A DNA stretch of 64,000 nucleotides from Methylocaldum sp035627495 (GTDB lineage Bacteria; Pseudomonadota; Gammaproteobacteria; Methylococcales; Methylococcaceae). Within the stretch, counting starts at the first letter, position 1. The number at the start of each line of letters is the position of its first letter. The stretch is from assembly GCF_035627495.1 (NCBI RefSeq), contig NZ_DASPLO010000175.1:29962-93961 (forward strand), given 5' to 3'. Below are positions 8,588 through 16,782 of this stretch, one piece after another. The notes beneath the pieces are model-generated. The model was not told the origin of the DNA, ran no database searches, and saw only the letters and a list, made by a program, of their open reading frames with translations. The position numbers and the translations under genes are program-made.

Positions 8588-9382
8588 ATGGTTATCGAAA
8601 ATAGCAAGGAGCCTATTCAGCCCGTGATCCTTATGGGCGCGAGCAATCTTGCACGGGCCTTTCCCTTGGTCGTGAATGGCTTGCGAGCGGGATTGAGAGA
8701 ACCGTTGGCCGTGCTGGCGGCATTCGGGCACGGTCGGTCCTATGGGCTCTGGAGCCAAATGCTGGGCCGGACGCTTCCCGGCATCGCCGAGTGCGGGCTG
8801 TGGGCGGCTTTGCGGAAACACGGCCCGGACAGCCTTCCGCCACTCGCCGCCGTTATCGATATCGGCAACGATCTGGTTTACGGCGTCACCGTTCCCCAAC
8901 TGCTCGCTTGGGTCGATGCGTGCCTGGATCGGCTTGCCCAACAGCGCGGTGAAATCGCCCTGATGTCCCTGCCGCTTGCGAGCATCGAACGGCTGCCGCC
9001 GTGGAAATTCGAATTGTTGCGCAGAACTTATTTCCCGATGCACGAAATCGCGTGGCCGGTGCTGTACGACCGGGTAAGCCGCTTCCAGGACGAAATGCGG
9101 CTGCTCGCGAAGGCTTACGGCATCGGATTGATTGAGCCGCCGGCGGCTTGGTACGGCTTCGATCCGATTCATATGCTCCGCCGGCGACAACCGGACGTCT
9201 GGCGCGAGCTGTTTTCGGAGTGGCCGGTATGGGACCGCTCCGCCCCCATCGCGTATCCGTCCTTGAGGGAGTCGGTACGCCTACGCGCCCTTCGTCCCGC
9301 CGAGCGGTACGTGTTCGGCTATCGGCAGACCACCCCGCAGCCCGTTTTGAAGCAAGACCGATTCACCCTGTCCATGTATTGA
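8588..9382 (+). CDS. SGNH-like hydrolase-family protein
   Basis: The 264-residue cytoplasmic protein carries the spaced blocks of an SGNH/GDSL-type hydrolase: GASNLAR (block I, residues 17-23, with Ser in a GxSN setting), IDIGNDLVYG (block III, GND) and GFDPIHMLRRR (block V, Asp and His near residue 192). There is no signal peptide, so it should act inside the cell, probably as an esterase or acyl hydrolase. It is followed five bases later by the convergent LPG-synthase-type gene. Substrate unknown. The family placement rests on these motifs and their order. Confidence 0.65.
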   Translation: MVIENSKEPIQPVILMGASNLARAFPLVVNGLRAGLREPLAVLAAFGHGRSYGLWSQMLGRTLPGIAECGLWAALRKHGPDSLPPLAAVIDIGNDLVYGVTVPQLLAWVDACLDRLAQQRGEIALMSLPLASIERLPPWKFELLRRTYFPMHEIAWPVLYDRVSRFQDEMRLLAKAYGIGLIEPPAAWYGFDPIHMLRRRQPDVWRELFSEWPVWDRSAPIAYPSLRESVRLRALRPAERYVFGYRQTTPQPVLKQDRFTLSMY

Positions 9383-9387
9383 GGACG

Positions 9388-10326
9388 CTATCCGCTCGGG
9401 GCGGAAACCGTTGCCCGGCGTCGCACCAGCAGGAGCAATAGCGCACCCGGCAACGCCGTCAACAAATGCAAGGCTCCAAAGACCAGCGACACGGCAAGGC
9501 TTTGCTCGGGCGTCAATCCGGCGGGAGCGAGCAAAAACACCGCGGCCGCCTCCCGCTTGCCCCAGTCCGAAACCAAACCCGGCAGCGAGCTGACGCCCAG
9601 CAATAACAGCGGCCCCAGCACAAACACGGTCAGCGAGTCGGCAGAGATACCCAATCCGATGGCCGCCAGAGCGAAATTCATGGCCAACAGAATCTGAATC
9701 AGCAAGGACAGCCCATAATGCCGCGGTGACCGCAACGGATTACAAACCGCAAGAACAACCCCCGTGTGCAAACGCGCCATCGGCCAGAATCGCCGGAAAA
9801 CGAGCGCGGCCACGCTCACCGATGCGAGCAGGATCAAAGCGAACAACGCGATTTGAAACCCGGGAAACTCGCGATATAACCGCAGGTAAACCGGCGTCAA
9901 TCCGACGACCATGAGCAGCAGAACGGCCTTCCCGGACAATCGGTCAAGGACCTGGCCGACAACTAGCTGCCAGGTTTCCGCGGAGCCCCGCATCAGCTGA
10001 AACCGCGCCAACTCGCCGACCACTAGCGGCGGACCGCACTCGCTGACGCTCTGGCTGATCCAAAGGACGCGGATAAAGTCCTTGAACGGAGCCTCTACCC
10101 CCAAAGCGCGGCTTATGTACCACCAGCGCAGGGCGAACACGGCGATCGAGAGCAGGAAGATCGCGACGATTGCGATGCCCGCCGCGGGATCGAAGCGGCT
10201 TAGATGCGCCAGCAGCGAAGAGCGGTCTATCTTGGCAAAAATGAAGGCCAGCACCGCCAGCATTAACACAAAACGCACACTCCGGCGATTAAGCCACACT
10301 CCCGATTTCAGGAGAACTTGTTTCAC
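9388..10326 (-). CDS. LPG-synthase-TM/UPF0104-type integral membrane protein
   Basis: The 312-residue protein has about eight predicted membrane segments and the pattern of the lysylphosphatidylglycerol synthase transmembrane (AglD2/UPF0104) family: RWWYISRALG, SVSECGPPLVVGELARFQLM, then VGQVLDRLSGKAVLLL. The catalytic soluble domain of MprF is absent; only the membrane (flippase-like) part is present. Members have been tied to lipid or polyprenyl-glycolipid handling. Here it lies upstream of a glycosyltransferase and CDP-alcohol phosphatidyltransferase region, which would suit a lipid-transport role, but the link is only by neighbourhood. Confidence 0.8.
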   Translation of the reverse strand: MKQVLLKSGVWLNRRSVRFVLMLAVLAFIFAKIDRSSLLAHLSRFDPAAGIAIVAIFLLSIAVFALRWWYISRALGVEAPFKDFIRVLWISQSVSECGPPLVVGELARFQLMRGSAETWQLVVGQVLDRLSGKAVLLLMVVGLTPVYLRLYREFPGFQIALFALILLASVSVAALVFRRFWPMARLHTGVVLAVCNPLRSPRHYGLSLLIQILLAMNFALAAIGLGISADSLTVFVLGPLLLLGVSSLPGLVSDWGKREAAAVFLLAPAGLTPEQSLAVSLVFGALHLLTALPGALLLLLVRRRATVSAPSG

Positions 10327-10412
10327 TGCTTTAATGCCTTATGTATATGAAGACTATCGTCGGTTCGGGCGCCGCGGGATCGCACCCCGGATCTAGCTTT
10401 AGAGCATCTTTC

Positions 10413-11465
10413 ATGAGGTTTATCGTCATCGTACTCGTACTCGGATTGGCGGGTTGCGGCGGCGATTCGCCGGAAGCGATGTTCGAAAATTACCTCGAAC
10501 GCCTCGCGAACGTGACCGAGATCAAGATTGACGAAGCGGCCGCGCCGCCCGCCGTTCCACCCTATCCGCGGGCGCGGGATATCGTGCTCCCGGTCGATGA
10601 TATCCGAATCGGCGTCATCACTTACCTGGAAATGACCCGATGCGGGCTGATCGGCGAGATCAGCGGGCGAAACAGCTCGCTTGGGCGAGTACAACGCGAG
10701 ACCGGCCGTTTCCTCTATGAACTGAATGTGTTCCGCAAGCTCTCCGAGTGCGAAGCGGAACTTCAGAGCTCGGAAGAGGACCAAGATTTCGATCGCAAAA
10801 TAAAGTCCATCCGGCAAGCCAAAGCCGAAAATTTACCCAAGGCATTTTGGAACGCCACTTTCGCGGCCAAGGAATTCCGTGTCTTCATGGATACGGCAAC
10901 GAACCCGCTGCAACGGGACGAAAAAATCTCGGCGGCCCGCTTCGAAAGGCCGATTCGGTATCTCGCCTCGCTTGGCTCGAAACTCGAGGAAGCGCCGTCG
11001 ATTCCCCCGAATGAATTCGAGCAGCGCTACTTCGAGCTCCAAGCGGACAAAACCGGCGGCAAAATCGTCCGTGCCCTGAGCCTTAGCGGGTTTTATCTGG
11101 ATCGGGTCGCCCGGCTTCTGGAACAGGCCGCATCGACCGGCCGAATTTGCCCGATGGGCAAAAAAACCCGGCAGGCCGAGTATCTGTTCAATGTGTTCGT
11201 CAAGTTCTACGCGGGTGAAGTGCAGCCTTACATCAGCCGGCTTCATCAAACGGCCTCGCCATTGCTCGAAAGCATGAGGTATTTGAAAGAAAACCAAAGG
11301 GTCGAGATTCCGCCCGTCTTCGAGAGCTATTACGCCGTCATCCTTGATCCCGGAAATGATCAAGGTCTCTGGCACCACTTTAACGCCGCGCTGCAACGCC
11401 ACACCCGCGCCTGGCAGTCGATATTAAAACCCTGCGGAATGATGCCGGGCGGCCCGGCGACCTAA
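10413..11465 (+). CDS. DUF3080-family lipoprotein
   Basis: With the ATG at 10413 the protein begins with a compact lipoprotein signal (MRFIVIVLVLGLAGCGGD, lipobox LAGC). An earlier in-frame ATG at 10341 would add 24 residues in front that spoil the signal. The mature part matches the DUF3080 pattern: an N-terminal FENYLERLANV, PPYPRARDI, the LEMTRCGLIGEISGRNSSLG segment and the C-terminal about 100 residues ending in FNAALQRHTRAWQSIL. DUF3080 members are gammaproteobacterial lipoproteins of unknown function. It stands as a single gene, divergent from the membrane protein to its left with about 90 bp between. Confidence 0.85.
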   Translation: MRFIVIVLVLGLAGCGGDSPEAMFENYLERLANVTEIKIDEAAAPPAVPPYPRARDIVLPVDDIRIGVITYLEMTRCGLIGEISGRNSSLGRVQRETGRFLYELNVFRKLSECEAELQSSEEDQDFDRKIKSIRQAKAENLPKAFWNATFAAKEFRVFMDTATNPLQRDEKISAARFERPIRYLASLGSKLEEAPSIPPNEFEQRYFELQADKTGGKIVRALSLSGFYLDRVARLLEQAASTGRICPMGKKTRQAEYLFNVFVKFYAGEVQPYISRLHQTASPLLESMRYLKENQRVEIPPVFESYYAVILDPGNDQGLWHHFNAALQRHTRAWQSILKPCGMMPGGPAT

Positions 11466-11651
11466 AAACGCCATCAATGCGGGGAGCGCTGCCGGTTCTT
11501 CGGGATTTAAAGAAAACAATCATGCCTGAAGCCGAATGACATGTCGGAAAAGACGGATAAAATTGCTCAGGCTGAGAGCGAGGTGGGACGGAAACCCGCT
11601 TCTCGGTATTACCGCAATCCAACTTTTATTTGGACAAAATAAGGAAAATGC

Positions 11652-12089
11652 ATGAGCACTCTGACACTCGACATCGCCAATGCCATTATCGACGGCGCCT
11701 TTAGAAAGGCGCGGGACTTAGGACTGGCGCCGCTGGCCGTGGCGGTTTTGGATGATGGCGGTCACTTGAAAACGATGCAGCGACAGGACGGCGCGTCTTT
11801 CATGCGGAGCTCCATCGCTTTGGCCAAGGCCTGGGGAGCCATCGGGATGGGCGTGTCGTCGCGGGAATTGGGCAAGATGGCGAAAGAGCGCCCTTATTTC
11901 ATGACGGCTTTGGGCGAGGTGGCGGATGGCCGGCTCATGCCGGTTCCCGGCGGCGTGCTGATCCGCTCGGCGGACGATCGGATCATGGGTGCGGTCGGAA
12001 TCAGCGGCGACTTGTCGGATCTCGACGAGAGCTGCGCGATCGCCGGAATCGATGCCGTTGGCCTGATCCCGGATTACGGGAAGAAATAA
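11652..12089 (+). CDS. GlcG/HbpS-family (DUF336) protein
   Basis: The 145-residue cytoplasmic protein matches the GlcG/HbpS (PF03928) fold along its whole length: AVAVLDDGGHLKTMQRQDGA, the RSSIALAKAWGAIGMG helix, GGVLIRSADDRIMGAVGISG and the ending VGLIPDYG. Some relatives bind haem or cobalamin-like ligands or accompany diol dehydratases and glycolate genes; others have no known role. No such partner genes are adjacent. A SD-like AAGGAAA precedes the ATG. Family assignment is safe, function is not. Confidence 0.88.
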   Translation: MSTLTLDIANAIIDGAFRKARDLGLAPLAVAVLDDGGHLKTMQRQDGASFMRSSIALAKAWGAIGMGVSSRELGKMAKERPYFMTALGEVADGRLMPVPGGVLIRSADDRIMGAVGISGDLSDLDESCAIAGIDAVGLIPDYGKK

Positions 12090-12132
12090 CGATACACCGG
12101 CACTCCCCTTTCTAATTCGGCAGGGAAGCCAT

Positions 12133-12182
12133 CGACGGGCCTATCCCGGATTCTTCGACGCAGCACGGGATAGGCTCCGTCG
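12133..12182. repeat. Intergenic hairpin before the ribA-like gene
   Basis: An imperfect inverted repeat: CGACGGGCCTATCCCG at 12133-12148 faces CGGGATAGGCTCCGTCG at 12166-12182. It has no trailing T run, so it is more likely a REP-like repeat than a simple terminator. Confidence 0.5.
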
Positions 12183-12306
12183 AAGTGCCCCTACTTTCCA
12201 GGCAAGACGACCGAGCTCGCCCTACAAAACTCATTCGGTATCGACTCGGCGACATTGGTGTTTATACTGTTCGTCTTTTTCACCGCGAAATTCCAAAAAA
12301 CCTGTA

Positions 12307-13620
12307 GTGAAGAATCTCGTCAAGACTCGAATTCCGACCGGCTACGGCGAATTCACGCTTTATCTTTACACCGAGCACGGCAAGGAACATCTTGCCCTGG
12401 TGAAATCGGACGTAAACGGTGAGACCGGCGTTCCCGTTCGGATTCATTCGGAATGTCTGACTGGCGACGTGTTTGGATCGCGGCGCTGCGATTGCGGGGA
12501 TCAGCTCAAGCACACGCTCCAGTACCTCGGGCGCTCCCGCTGCGGCGTATTGCTTTATCTCCGCCAGGAAGGACGCGGCATCGGCCTTCGCAAAAAGCTG
12601 GAGGCCTATAATCTTCAGGATCACGGCCTCGACACGGTGGAGGCCAATATCAGCCTCGGCCATCAGCCCGACGAGCGGCATTACGGCGTCGCCGCCTTGA
12701 TGCTCAAAGATTTGGGCGTCCGTTCGATCCGGCTTATTACCAACAATCCCCGGAAAGTCGATGAGCTTACCGAGCACGGCATCGACGTCGAGGCACGCGT
12801 ACCCATCGAGGTCGGCCATCACCACGACAACCTGGGTTATCTCCGCTCCAAGGCCGAGAAACTGGCTCATTTGCTGACGTTCCGGGAAAGAACGCCGTTC
12901 CACCACGATCTGGCCTTCATCAGGCCTTTGGTCGATCAGCTCTCACTGACCCACCCCCCGGCGGACGTCGGCCCCTTCGTCACCCTGACTTACGCCCAGA
13001 GCATCGACGGCAGCATTGCCGTCGACGCCCAAGTCCCTTATGCTCTGAGCTCCAGGCAGTCGCTGACGCTCACGCATTTTCTGAGGGCGCACCACGACGC
13101 GCTGCTGGTCGGGGTTAACACGATACTCAGCGACGATCCCCAGCTGAATGTCCGTTACTATGAGGGCGAAGACCCGCAGCCCGTCATTCTCGACAGCAGC
13201 CTGCGTACGCCGCCGGACTGCCGCGTTCTGAAGCAGTCGAAAAAACCGCCTATCATTGTGACCACCGGCGAATCGGACCCGGGCAAACGGGATGCGCTCT
13301 TAGCGTCCGGCGCGCAGATTGTCGTAGTCGGAACGGGCGAGGACGGCTGCGTCGACTTGAAAGAAACCCTGACGAAACTTCGCCAACTCGGCATCCGCAC
13401 CCTCATGGTTGAAGGGGGATCGAAGATCATTGGCACCTTTCTCAAACATCACTTAGTGAATTATTGCGTGATTACAATAACACCAAAAATAATTGGCGGA
13501 CTCAAAGCCATCGACGATCTATGCCGCTCCGGCGAGCAAATGCCTTTAACCATAACGGACTGCCAGTACCATATTCTGGGTTCGGATATCATCGCCTTCG
13601 GCCCCATCGGTTACCTCTGA
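12307..13620 (+). CDS. GTP cyclohydrolase II - RibD-type reductase fusion
   Basis: Residues 1-200 are GTP cyclohydrolase II (RibA): the zinc cysteines in SECLTGDVFGSRRCDCGDQL, the RQEGRGIGL loop and NNPRKVDEL. Residues 220-437 are a RibD C-terminal reductase domain (TLTYAQSIDGSIA, DALLVGVNTILSDDP, LMVEGGSKIIGTFL). Neither the deaminase domain of RibD nor the DHBP synthase domain of RibBA is present. The fusion would open GTP to the diaminopyrimidine ribosyl phosphate and then reduce the ribosyl chain without deamination, as in the fungal order of riboflavin steps. The start is GTG at 12307. It heads a tight four-gene run, so it probably makes a precursor for a special pathway rather than bulk riboflavin. 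Confidence 0.88.
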   Translation: MKNLVKTRIPTGYGEFTLYLYTEHGKEHLALVKSDVNGETGVPVRIHSECLTGDVFGSRRCDCGDQLKHTLQYLGRSRCGVLLYLRQEGRGIGLRKKLEAYNLQDHGLDTVEANISLGHQPDERHYGVAALMLKDLGVRSIRLITNNPRKVDELTEHGIDVEARVPIEVGHHHDNLGYLRSKAEKLAHLLTFRERTPFHHDLAFIRPLVDQLSLTHPPADVGPFVTLTYAQSIDGSIAVDAQVPYALSSRQSLTLTHFLRAHHDALLVGVNTILSDDPQLNVRYYEGEDPQPVILDSSLRTPPDCRVLKQSKKPPIIVTTGESDPGKRDALLASGAQIVVVGTGEDGCVDLKETLTKLRQLGIRTLMVEGGSKIIGTFLKHHLVNYCVITITPKIIGGLKAIDDLCRSGEQMPLTITDCQYHILGSDIIAFGPIGYL

Positions 13621-14645
13621 TGCGAGTGCAAGCCGTTTATCACGTGGCCCCCAAGTCGGTGGCGGTGCAGGATACCGATGTGCCTTCCCCTCGGTCCGGG
13701 GAATTATTGGTCAAAGCCCTGTGCTCGGCCATCAGCCCCGGCACCGAATCCTTGATTTTCCGGGGCGAGATTCCCGCGGAACTGCCCCAGGACACGAGCA
13801 TCGGGAGCCTGCAAAGAGACTTCAGCTATCCGTTCCGGTACGGCTACTCCCTGGTCGGGGAGGTCGCCGCCGTGGGCTCGGACGAAGACCGGGAGTGGCT
13901 GGGCCGCCGGGTTTTCGCCTATCACCCCCATCAAAACTACGCCATCGTCGATAAGAGGGATTGCCAAATCCTGCCGGAAGGCGTTCCGGCGGAACGCGCC
14001 TTGTTTCTCGCCAACATGGAATCGGCGCTGAACCTGGTTTTCGATACGGCGCCGCTGCCCGGAGAGCGGATCATGGTGTTCGGGCAAGGCATCGTCGGGC
14101 TGCTCACCACCGCGGTCCTCAGCCGTTTCCCGCTGGGAGAACTGATCACGGCCGATCCCCTCGACTTCCGTCGGCAAAAATCCACGGAGATGGGCGCGGC
14201 CTTGTCCATCAATCCGAACGTCAAGCGGGAAGTCGCAGCCCTTAAAGACTGTCTTTTCTACGACGGCGCAGACGGACTGGATGCCGCCATCGAAATCTCG
14301 GGGAACGTCACCGCTCTGAACCAGGCCATCGAGCTGACCGGTTTCGCCGGACGCATCGTGATCGGTTCATGGTATGGCCAAAGCACGACGCCGCTCGATC
14401 TCGGCAGCCATTTTCACCGGCAGAGGATTCGATTGATTTCGAGCCAGGTGAGCACGATCAATCCGCTGCTCTCCGGCCGCTGGAGCAAGAAACGCCGGAT
14501 CGACCTCGCCTGGGAGTGGCTGGCGGAAATTCGCGCGGAGCGATTGATCACTCATCATTTCCCACCCGGTGCCTGCCAGGAGGCTTTCGAGCTGGTCGAC
14601 AGCAAACGGGCGGGCGTGTTGCAGCCGGTTTTCGAGTACACCTGA
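13620..14645 (+). CDS. Zn-dependent (threonine/alcohol) dehydrogenase-like protein
   Basis: A medium-chain dehydrogenase of 341 residues: the GroES-like N-terminal half (SPRSGELLVKALCSAISPGTE, then FRYGYSLVGEVAAVG) and a Rossmann domain around VFGQGIVGLLTTAV. The zinc-binding Cys/His/Glu set of true alcohol dehydrogenases is not evident in the usual GHE form (here GYSLVGE), so it may be a zinc-free NAD(P)-dependent oxidoreductase like the Tdh/BchC-type relatives. The ATG overlaps the stop of the preceding gene (TGATG at 13618-13622), a sign of translational coupling. Its substrate is probably the product of that fusion or a later intermediate. Confidence 0.82.
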   Translation: MRVQAVYHVAPKSVAVQDTDVPSPRSGELLVKALCSAISPGTESLIFRGEIPAELPQDTSIGSLQRDFSYPFRYGYSLVGEVAAVGSDEDREWLGRRVFAYHPHQNYAIVDKRDCQILPEGVPAERALFLANMESALNLVFDTAPLPGERIMVFGQGIVGLLTTAVLSRFPLGELITADPLDFRRQKSTEMGAALSINPNVKREVAALKDCLFYDGADGLDAAIEISGNVTALNQAIELTGFAGRIVIGSWYGQSTTPLDLGSHFHRQRIRLISSQVSTINPLLSGRWSKKRRIDLAWEWLAEIRAERLITHHFPPGACQEAFELVDSKRAGVLQPVFEYT

Positions 14646-14662
14646 CGATTCGAGGAATAGCG

Positions 14663-15037
14663 ATGTACCAGCTTGCCATCACCCGCGACTTCATCGCCCG
14701 CCATTTCCTGATCGGCGGGGATTGGGGCGACGAGAACCACGAGCACAGCCACCACTATAAGGCGGAAGTGCTGATCGAAGGCCTGCAGCTCGACCGGCAC
14801 GGCTATCTGATCGACATCGTGGATCTGGAGCAAGCAACGATGGCGCTGATCGGGGAGTTCAAGGATTGCGTCCTCAACGATCTGGAGGCTTTTCGCGGCC
14901 TCAATCCCAGCCTCGAACACTTCGCCCGCATCTTCTGGGAACTGCTCAGGGACAGACTGACGCTGCGCGGCGTAAAGATGACGATCAAGCTGTGGGAGAA
15001 CGACCGGGATTGGGCGGCTTTCGGCAGTTCGCTTTAG
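14663..15037 (+). CDS. PTPS/QueD-like protein
   Basis: The 124-residue protein has the 6-pyruvoyltetrahydropterin synthase/QueD fold pattern: RDFIARHFLIGGDWG, a His-rich ENHEHSHHY stretch in place of the zinc HxH motif, LDRHGYLIDIVDLE, and the C-terminal TIKLWENDRDWAAF with the conserved Glu. The catalytic Cys usually found before the HGH motif is not visible here, so the reaction may differ from QueD or PTPS. The ATG at 14663 is 18 bases after the dehydrogenase stop, with GAGGAATAG before it. Together with the RibA-like protein upstream it indicates chemistry on a pterin or pyrimidine made from GTP. Confidence 0.82.
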   Translation: MYQLAITRDFIARHFLIGGDWGDENHEHSHHYKAEVLIEGLQLDRHGYLIDIVDLEQATMALIGEFKDCVLNDLEAFRGLNPSLEHFARIFWELLRDRLTLRGVKMTIKLWENDRDWAAFGSSL

Positions 15038-15050
15038 AACCCCGAAGGCC

Positions 15051-15959
15051 GTGGACATCCATTTCCACGACTATCTCGAAGCCAAATTCGCGCTCGACGA
15101 GCGCAGCCTGAACCCCGACGTCAAAACCGAGTTTGCCCGATGGGTGTCCGGCCAACCGCGCGTGACCTGCCTCGACCTCGGCACCGGCACCGGCGCTTCC
15201 GTGCGGCGGCTGCTGAATTTGGTCACCGAAGCCGATTTGCACATCACCGCCGTGGATCGGGACCCGACGCTTTTAGGGATCGCCCAAGAAAGGATGGCTG
15301 ATTTGCTTCGGCATAGAGGCTTCGATGTCTCGGCGGAGCCGACCGGCATCCGTGCCCGGCAAAGTAGCCATGAAATTTCGATAGATTTCGTGTGCAGCGA
15401 CTTACAGCACTTCGCGCCGAATCAAGCCCCGGCATCTTTCGATGCGGTCATCACCCACGCGGTGATGGATCTTCTGCCCCTAAGGACCATGGCCGAACGG
15501 ATAGCACGCTGGCTGCGGCCGAAGGGACTGTTTTACAGCACCATCAATTACGACGGCGAGACCGCACTGTTTCCGGTCTACCGCGATGAAGATTTCGAAA
15601 GCCGCATCCTTGCCCTGTACGACACCTCGATGGAAGAGCGCAGGGTATGGGACGAAAACAGCGGCGGCGCACGCTCCGGAAGACGGCTGCACCGCATCCT
15701 CGGCGAAACCGGCTTTGAACCGATCGCCTACGGCAGCTCCGACTGGAACATTACCCCGCTCCGCCGCACCTATTATCGCGACCGCGATGCCGTTTGCCTC
15801 ACCGCCTTGCTGAACATGATCCGGGACGAAGCCATCCAATCCGGGCAATTCCCGAAGGAAGCGCTCGACCAATGGCACCGGGAGCGCTCCGAGCGCTTGG
15901 AAACCCGAGAGCTCGGCTTGATCATTCATCAGATCGATGTACTAGCCGAGAAGGTTTGA
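15051..15959 (+). CDS. Class I SAM-dependent methyltransferase
   Basis: A 302-residue protein with a class I methyltransferase core: motif I CLDLGTGTGASVRR, ITAVDRDP (acidic residue for the ribose), DFVCSDLQHF, and the post-motif SFDAVITHAVMDLLPL. The N-terminal HFHDYLEAKFALD segment precedes the Rossmann core and a 100-residue C-terminal cap follows. GTG at 15051 is used as start, 14 bases after the PTPS-like stop, so it closes the four-gene run that begins at 12307. A small-molecule acceptor is likely from its neighbours; the acceptor atom is unknown. Confidence 0.85.
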   Translation: MDIHFHDYLEAKFALDERSLNPDVKTEFARWVSGQPRVTCLDLGTGTGASVRRLLNLVTEADLHITAVDRDPTLLGIAQERMADLLRHRGFDVSAEPTGIRARQSSHEISIDFVCSDLQHFAPNQAPASFDAVITHAVMDLLPLRTMAERIARWLRPKGLFYSTINYDGETALFPVYRDEDFESRILALYDTSMEERRVWDENSGGARSGRRLHRILGETGFEPIAYGSSDWNITPLRRTYYRDRDAVCLTALLNMIRDEAIQSGQFPKEALDQWHRERSERLETRELGLIIHQIDVLAEKV

Positions 15960-15971
15960 TTCAACGGCATC

Positions 15972-16030
15972 GGCGGGTTACGCCGGGGTACCGGCTAACC
16001 CGCCCTACGAAGCCTACGAAGCCTACGAAG
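15972..16030. repeat. GGGTTA hairpin plus three 9-bp tandem units
   Basis: GGCGGGTTA at 15972-15980 pairs with TAACCCGCC at 15996-16004. Right after it CCTACGAAG is repeated three times without gaps (16004-16030). This is intergenic repeat material between convergent genes; the hairpin may help terminate transcription. Confidence 0.6.
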
Positions 16031-16060
16031 CCTATGGGTTCCGAGTTACGGAACGACCCG

Positions 16061-16558
16061 TCACTTCGCGCCCGAATGGCGCGGGCCGCCGTGGTGCTTC
16101 CATTTGGGGGCACGCTCGCCGAACGGCGTCAGGTCGTCGAAGACTTTACGCTGCTCCGGGGTCAGCGTGGCATAGAAGGTCTTGGTCGCACCCAGAGCTT
16201 CTTCGAGATAGGTCTGTTTCGCCTTATTGTGGGCGATCATTTTTTCCAGGCGCTCCGGTGCCGGCAGGTTCTTCATGGCCTCGCGGTCGGGACGCGACTG
16301 TTTCTTCGCTTCTCTGATTTCCTTGATCTTGGCGGACCAGGTGTTCCAGTCCGCTTCCTGCGCTGCCGTCAGCTTCAATTCCTTGTGCAGTTCCGCCATC
16401 CGCTCCTCGATAAAGCGCTTCCCGTGTTCACCGCGGGGGACACCGGGGCCTTGGCCGACCATGCCGGATTCGGTACCCGTTTGGGCGGGTTCGGCGATCA
16501 CGGCTACGGGGCTGAGTAGGGCAAGACTCATCACAAGTGCTTTGCGGTAAGATTTCAT
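16061..16558 (-). CDS. Spy/CpxP-family periplasmic protein
   Basis: A Sec signal peptide (MKSYRKALVMSLALLSPVAVIAEP, cleavage after VIA) leads a 140-residue helical protein with the two LTxxQ motifs of the Spy/CpxP family (LTAAQEADWNTW and LTPEQRKVFDDL). Family members are periplasmic chaperones or stress sensors; CpxP also damps its sensor kinase. Divergent from it is a response regulator/kinase pair, the same arrangement as cpxP-cpxRA, so a feedback role on that kinase is likely. The C-terminal end is basic and His-rich (KWKHHGGPRH), which might bind metal. Confidence 0.85.
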   Translation of the reverse strand: MKSYRKALVMSLALLSPVAVIAEPAQTGTESGMVGQGPGVPRGEHGKRFIEERMAELHKELKLTAAQEADWNTWSAKIKEIREAKKQSRPDREAMKNLPAPERLEKMIAHNKAKQTYLEEALGATKTFYATLTPEQRKVFDDLTPFGERAPKWKHHGGPRHSGAK

Positions 16559-16691
16559 ATGGATTCCTCATTCGGTTGTGAAAAGTCGGCTGAAGCCGAC
16601 AGACACTGCTTAGACCTGCGGGGTCGTCCCGCCGTCTTCGGAACCTATTTCACACGTCACATGTATCAGGTATGTGTCCGGCCGGCGATGG

Positions 16692-16742
16692 TTTTGTATC
16701 GTTTCTTGTCGGCAACCGCAGCCGATACAAAGCGATACAAAA
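16692..16742. promoter_or_regulatory. Probable response-regulator operator between divergent genes
   Basis: A 22-bp imperfect inverted repeat (16692-16713 and 16721-16742, three mismatches, 7-nt spacer). The right arm itself holds two direct copies of CGATACAAA spaced ten bases apart, one helical turn, as OmpR-family regulators need. It lies 40 bases before the regulator start and between it and the Spy-like gene, so autoregulation and shared control are probable. Confidence 0.6.
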
Positions 16743-16782
16743 GACCATGACTTTCAACCGGCAACCGCGGTAAAAAGCCTCC

